DNA from: Patellifolia procumbens | Taxonomy: Eukaryota; Streptophyta; Magnoliopsida; Caryophyllales; Amaranthaceae | DNA length: 64,000 nt | Direction: 5' to 3' | Assembly: GCA_947645195.1 (NCBI GenBank) | Contig: CANSGD010001038.1 | Location: 310,001 to 374,000, forward strand | Shown: piece by piece, positions 59,690 to 64,000 of the stretch | Position numbering within the stretch: position 1 is the stretch's first letter | How the letters are laid out: each line of letters opens with the position of its first letter | Made by a program: the position numbers and the translations under genes | The notes under the pieces: model-generated | What the model saw: the letters and a program-made list of their open reading frames with translations, nothing else | The model's database searches: none | Told to the model about the DNA's origin: nothing

Positions 59690-60226
59690 ATGGATAGCAA
59701 GAAGGAAAAATATGAAAAGCTACTAGCGAAAGCTGAGAAATACCTTCACAGACGTCATGGCTCACAAACTCCGTCGTTGAGTAGAGATGGTACTGTTGGC
59801 GGCGCCGATGGATCCCACGATAAGGGCATTGGCTCTGAGGATAATGGTAGTCATCGTTACAAAGCGTATTTGAAAATGGCTAAGGACTTCATGCATAAAA
59901 AGGATGATAACAATGAACAAGCTGTCGACAAAGACGGAAAACCAATTGATAAAAAAACGCAGGCTGCGTTATTAGGTGCTGGCTTGTTGGCAGCAAGAAA
60001 AATTATGCATAGAAAAAAACGACGTAAATCTAGAAGGGGGGGCCAAGAAGAAGGTGAAGAAGGCAAAGAGGAAGACGAAGATGAAGACGAAGACGAAGAC
60101 GAAGATGAAGACGATGATGAAGAGAAGGGGGGTTGGTTAGATGGTTTCATGGAGGGGATACTTGAGGCTATTGGTGGAGATGATGATGATGATGATGACG
60201 ATGATGATGATGATGATGATGATTGA
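59690..60226 (+). CDS. Nodulin-related-like acidic protein with Asp tail
   Basis: Intronless, 178 aa, third member of the family. The blocks are YEKLLAKAEKYLHRRHGS (about residues 8-25), YKAYLKMAKDFMHKKDD (about 57-73), an AALLGAGLLAARKIMHRKKR stretch (about 91-110) that is Ala/Leu-rich then strongly basic, a long Glu/Asp run, GGWLDGFMEGILEAIGG, and about 15 C-terminal Asp encoded by (GAT)n. The start is ATG 59690 (TCAATGGAT). It differs from the 49.6-kb paralogue mainly by the basic patch and Asp tail. No signal peptide. Function unknown. Confidence 0.8.
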   Translation: MDSKKEKYEKLLAKAEKYLHRRHGSQTPSLSRDGTVGGADGSHDKGIGSEDNGSHRYKAYLKMAKDFMHKKDDNNEQAVDKDGKPIDKKTQAALLGAGLLAARKIMHRKKRRKSRRGGQEEGEEGKEEDEDEDEDEDEDEDDDEEKGGWLDGFMEGILEAIGGDDDDDDDDDDDDDDD

Positions 60227-60885
60227 TATTGTTGTAGTTGTTGATGATTTCAACTTCGTCCTATTTGTTAACTTCGACCTAGTGCTTCATAGTTCATATC
60301 TATATAAATTTAAATCAATGATACATTAATAAGAACACTAAGTTTTTCAAACATTACTATCACATAGTTCGGGTACAATTTTTGAGAAATATAAGTAAAT
60401 GAAGAAAGGGGACTCTAACAACAACTACTTATATAATGCAATTAATATGTAGCTTTTATAAATGAGAAAATGCAATAGAAAAGAAGCTAGAAAGTAGTAT
60501 TGATTAATAGTGCCATTAAATTTGTATGCCGCTATGTTTAATTCCTTGCTATTATGTCTCATCAGAAATAGTTGGTGTCAAATTTTCTTGTGCGCGTTCA
60601 TTTTCATCCTCATCCCTCCTCTACAATATTTACAGAAATGAGAAACAATTTTATTTTTATATCACTTAGAAGTCCAAAACTAAAAAATCATTTACACCTT
60701 ATTACATTACTTGAAGCATTGTCCAGTTCCAACAACTAATTAATACTTGGACATTACTTGAATCATTGTCCGGTCCAAAACTCTTCAAACCGTTTTCACC
60801 TAATCATTCTTGATCAAACAAATAATTTATTGTTTTGATCAGCTCTGAATTCTAAAAGCAAATTAAAAGAAACTCAGCTGCTAAA
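60227..60885. other. 3' flank, no gene
   Basis: AT-rich 3' region of the acidic-protein gene. An imperfect direct repeat (TTACTTGAA(G/T)CATTGTCC(A/G)GT) occurs at about 60705 and 60744. Nothing else seen. Confidence 0.45.
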
Positions 60886-63305
60886 GATGTTTCGCTACAT
60901 TAAAATTGGATACGGAAAAGGCGTATGAAAGAGTAGAAAGGAATTTCTTGGAGGCTCTGTTGAAATAATGAATTTTGATGATGGTTAGGTGGATCTTGTG
61001 ATGGATTGTGTGAGATCTGTGTCGTTCTCCATGCGTATAAATGGTTCGCCTACTGATGTTTTCGTGTAGAAAAGAAAGGTTGAGGCAAGGGGACCCCATT
61101 TTCTCCTTAAATGTTTATTTGTGTGCTAAAGCTCTATCTGGTATGTTGAGAAAGTGTGAGGCTAAAGGGGCGTTGCATGACATCTGGGTGGTGCTCTAGC
61201 TCCATCTATCTTATATTTGTTGTTTGTTGATGATAGTATCAATTTTGTGAAGGGTCGAAGGGGGAAAATTGAGGTTGTTAAAGAGTGTCTTGATGTTTAT
61301 GAGCGAGTGTTGGTCAACTTATGTGCTTAGAAAAAACAAGTGTGTCGTTTAATAAGGGGGTGTCAACGGGAGTAAGGAATGATCTTTCTGAGTTGTTGGA
61401 GGTGCGCCAAGTGGATGATCATAACAAATATATGGATTTGCCGACGAGAGCGGGAAGATCGAAAAAGGCTATCACCAAGGGGCCGAAAGAGAAGTTGTGG
61501 AACAAGTTGCAAGAGTGGAAGAGGATGTGTTTATCAAAAGTGGGTGAGGGAGGTTCTGATAAAGGCGGTGGCCGAATCTCTCCCTACCTACGTGATGAGC
61601 GCCTTTAAACTTCCTTCAGATTTTTGTGACGAAGTTCGATCCATGATTTTGCGGTTCTGGTGGGGTCAAGAGAACTGAGAGATAAAAATTTACTAGGTGG
61701 AATAGCACAAATAAGGTCTCCCAAAGGACCAAGGGGGGTTAGGTTTTCACGAACTAAAAGTATTCAATTGAGCTTTATTGGAAAAGCATGCTTGGTGACA
61801 AATTCGGATACCAGAGTCGCTGTTATTTGGTCAGGTTTCCAAAGCTTGATATTTTTCGACAGGAGAGTTCTTGGAAGTGCACTTGGGTTCGCAACCTAGT
61901 TATGTATGGCTTGGGACTTGGGAGGCAAGGTGGGTGGTGTTAAAAGGAATGTGGTGGAAGGTGGGTATGGGAGCTAATATTCAGGTGTGGGGGGACTTTT
62001 GGCAGTCGGGTGAAGAATTAAAAAAATTCACATGTTGTTCGAGGAAGTGATTATATGCGAGTTTCTAAGCTCATTGATGCTAAGGGTGTGTGATGGAAAT
62101 AGGATAAATTACAAGACTACTTGCTTTCTATTGACCATGATAGGATGCGTGTTATCCCTCTTTGCTCACAATGCCTGCTAATTCTGTGTGCTGGGATAAA
62201 GAAAAGAAGGGAGAATACGTGTGATCTGCTTTTATTATCATATGTTATTTAACGCTAAAAGGGGGGTGGAGGCTTCATCGAGTTCCAATGGTTTAACTTC
62301 TTTATGGGCAAGGATTTAGAGTGAAAATATTCTACCCCAAACGAAGGTTTTCCTTTGGCGAGCTTGCTCGAATGCGCTGCCTCTAAGGTGAATTTGCGTG
62401 GACGTGAAAACTCTATTACGAGGACGTGTGTGATATGTAGGGCGAGTGAAGAGTCCACCATTCACGCCATTGTTGAGTGTCCTTTTGCGAGAGAGGTGTA
62501 GGAGGTAGGGAATTTGATAGATGGGATGGGCGTTAGGCGTAATTTCATGGAGTGGTTTGAGGCTTGCTCGAACAGAGTAGGGGATGTATGTTGATGTGTT
62601 GGGTGATTTGGGAGCGAAGAACTTAGTATGTGGATTTTTGTGTGTGAGAGAGAAGAAGTAGGCGTGGGAGTATGTTGATAAGTTTTTGAGTGAGGTGAGT
62701 GATGCGTGTGGGTGGCGTGCACGGAGCAGGGGGCGGGGAGACAGGTGTTGGTTCGTTGGCAGCCACCTGGGCAAGCGAGTGTCTTGAAGATTAATGTGGA
62801 AGATGGTTGTTTGCTAGGTGGGGGGACTAGTTTTGGTGTTGTAACGGGGTGGGCAGGAGGGTGTCTTGAAGATTAATGTGGAAGATGGTTGTTTGCAAGG
62901 TCTGGGGACTAGTTTTGGTGTTGTAGCGGGATGGGCAGGAGCTTGGTATTTGGCAGTTCAGACTTAGGTAGCGTGGAAGCCTTTGTGTGATGAAGCGAAG
63001 GCAATTTGCTGGGGGTTGAGGAGGCGTTAAGGGCGGTGTATCGAGGGTAAGGAGATAAGCCCAAGTTCGTTGCATTAGATTCTAGAAGATATTTATTCTT
63101 TGCTTCCTTATTTTGATTTGGTTAGTTGGTTGTGTACTGGACGTAACGGTAATAATGTTGCTCATGAAGTCACTCATTGTAAGCCATGGAAAACGGGTAG
63201 GAGATATTGGATTTGTGATTTTCTAGTTGTATTATGGCACTTTTAGTGTCGGATTTCATTGTTTTTTCATCAGTAGTTATCCTGTGGGACGTTTCCTTCA
63301 AAAAA
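60886..63305 (+). pseudogene. LINE (L1-type) remnant: RT, zf-RVT, RNase H
   Basis: Non-LTR retrotransposon, decayed, plus strand. The reverse transcriptase begins with EKAYERVERNFLEAL (about 60912), then RLRQGDP (about 61080) and the catalytic FVDD box at 61223-61237. The thumb region follows (LPTYVMSAFKLP, about 61580, and ILRFWWG, about 61650). A zinc-binding block has TCVICRASEESTIHAIVECP (about 62425-62485). The RNase H end has NNVAHEVTHC (about 63152-63181). A short A7 stretch at about 63300 may be the tail. ORF1 and the endonuclease are missing. Frameshifts and stops throughout. Confidence 0.82.
62779..62942 (+). repeat. 82-base tandem duplication in the LINE RNase H
   Basis: GTGTCTTGAAGATTAATGTG-GAAGATGGTTGTTTGC followed by GGGGACTAGTTTTGGTGTTGTA occurs at 62779 and again 82 bases later. 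82 is not a multiple of 3, so the duplication breaks the RNase H frame. Confidence 0.8.
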
Positions 63306-64000
63306 AGGATGAATGACTTTAAGATTTTTCGTACATACTTGTCAATAATAAAACGAGTTAAAATTATCTCATTCTTTAAAAAGAATTGGTGACATATTTT
63401 TGTTCATTACCATATATAGCCTCACTAAAGATGCTCTTATCAGATCTCACCCATACATTTCGGCTCAAACTTTATTTTGCTTGTTATTGTTAATTTTTAG
63501 ATTAGTTAGAAATTAGGCATAGGCAATCTAATAAGGAGTAGGAGAGATTGGTCCACTTACAAGCTGAAGGAGGTTCCATCCCAAAATCATATGGTGATAG
63601 GACAAATAACTAATGGGAAAAAAAACTATTGGATCAGATCGTCAAGCCTTAAGCTTTGTTAAGACGGACCCAACTTGTTAACAAAAAAGGCGTCCATTTC
63701 CCACCGATGCCCATTTCTCTCTCCTTTGTGAGTTTTCGTCTTCTGCAGTAAAGTCATGTCAGATGAAACATATAAGATTGGTAAGTCTAAGTCAACTTTC
63801 TCCTCGCTAAACTTCTTGATGTGAAGGCCTTCGGGCAATTCAACTCGCCATTACTTGACAATGGCTCCATCCTAAGCATCCCATTCCCACTCGCCAGCGA
63901 CTAAAATCCAGATTAAAGCAATGGAGAATGACTTGCTGCAACAGGGGAAGGTGCGACATTGGGTGCTACGGTGAGCAAGAATGAAGGAGAAAGAGAGAGA
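63306..64000. other. Unassigned end of window
   Basis: No clear gene. The last about 300 bases contain a CT-rich leader-like segment and the possible first exon at 63756; this may be the start of a gene that lies beyond the window. Confidence 0.35.
63756..63780 (+). CDS. Possible first coding exon of a gene beyond the window
   Basis: ATG at 63756 gives MSDETYKI followed by a strong donor (ATTG|GTAAGTCTAAG at 63780/63781), after a CT-rich stretch. There is no downstream exon in the window to test it, so this is only a suggestion. Confidence 0.18.

Noticed and set aside
59857..60150. Minus-strand Ser-rich frame opposite the acidic-tail gene
   Set aside because: Ser runs are the antisense of the GAA/GAC acidic repeat; no independent support.

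Overview
This is nuclear DNA from a flowering plant, almost certainly a eudicot. The evidence is spliced genes with GT-AG introns of 0.1-2.9 kb, an IQ67-domain calmodulin-binding gene, and typical plant repeats: Athila and Copia retrotransposons, Stowaway, hAT and Mutator MITEs, a LINE and a tRNA-derived SINE. The repeat families would fit a Caryophyllales/Amaranthaceae genome such as spinach, but that is only an impression. Nothing prokaryotic, organellar or CRISPR-like is present.

Layout. 1-3.3 kb: 3' part of an Athila LTR, its tRNA-Asp primer site and a decayed gag-protease. 3.3-5.4 kb: fragment of a second type of LTR and a C-rich minisatellite. 6.2-11.6 kb: DNA transposons, including a 2.9-kb Mutator-like element that keeps a broken N-terminal transposase-like gene. 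11.6-23.1 kb: an IQD31-like gene (six coding exons, 597 aa). 26.3-29.7 kb: a second intact spliced gene, a conserved-looking plant protein of unknown function (six coding exons, about 365 aa). 32-37.6 kb: nested MITEs and a truncated Copia element with gag, protease and integrase. 39.2-42.4 kb: AT-rich repeat array carrying three copies of a tRNA-like (B-box) module. 43.3-46.3 kb: two long inverted repeats interleaved as A-B-A'-B'. 46.7-60.2 kb: three members of a small acidic-tailed, nodulin-related-like family (one pseudogene, two intact). Between them lies a minus-strand Copia element split by a solo Copia LTR, a hAT element that itself contains a foldback element, and a roughly 3.3-kb solo LTR that contains a Stowaway. 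60.9-63.3 kb: a decayed LINE.

Function. Four genes look intact: the IQD31-like calmodulin-binding microtubule/scaffold protein, the unknown protein at 26.3-29.7 kb, and two small acidic proteins at 49.6 and 59.7 kb. They do not form a visible pathway. Most of the remaining sequence is layered mobile DNA. Several insertions have target-site duplications that can be read directly, which gives a relative order of events. No clearly new biological system was found. The best candidates for follow-up are the interleaved inverted repeat, the lineage-restricted acidic family, the tRNA-like module array and the unknown spliced gene.
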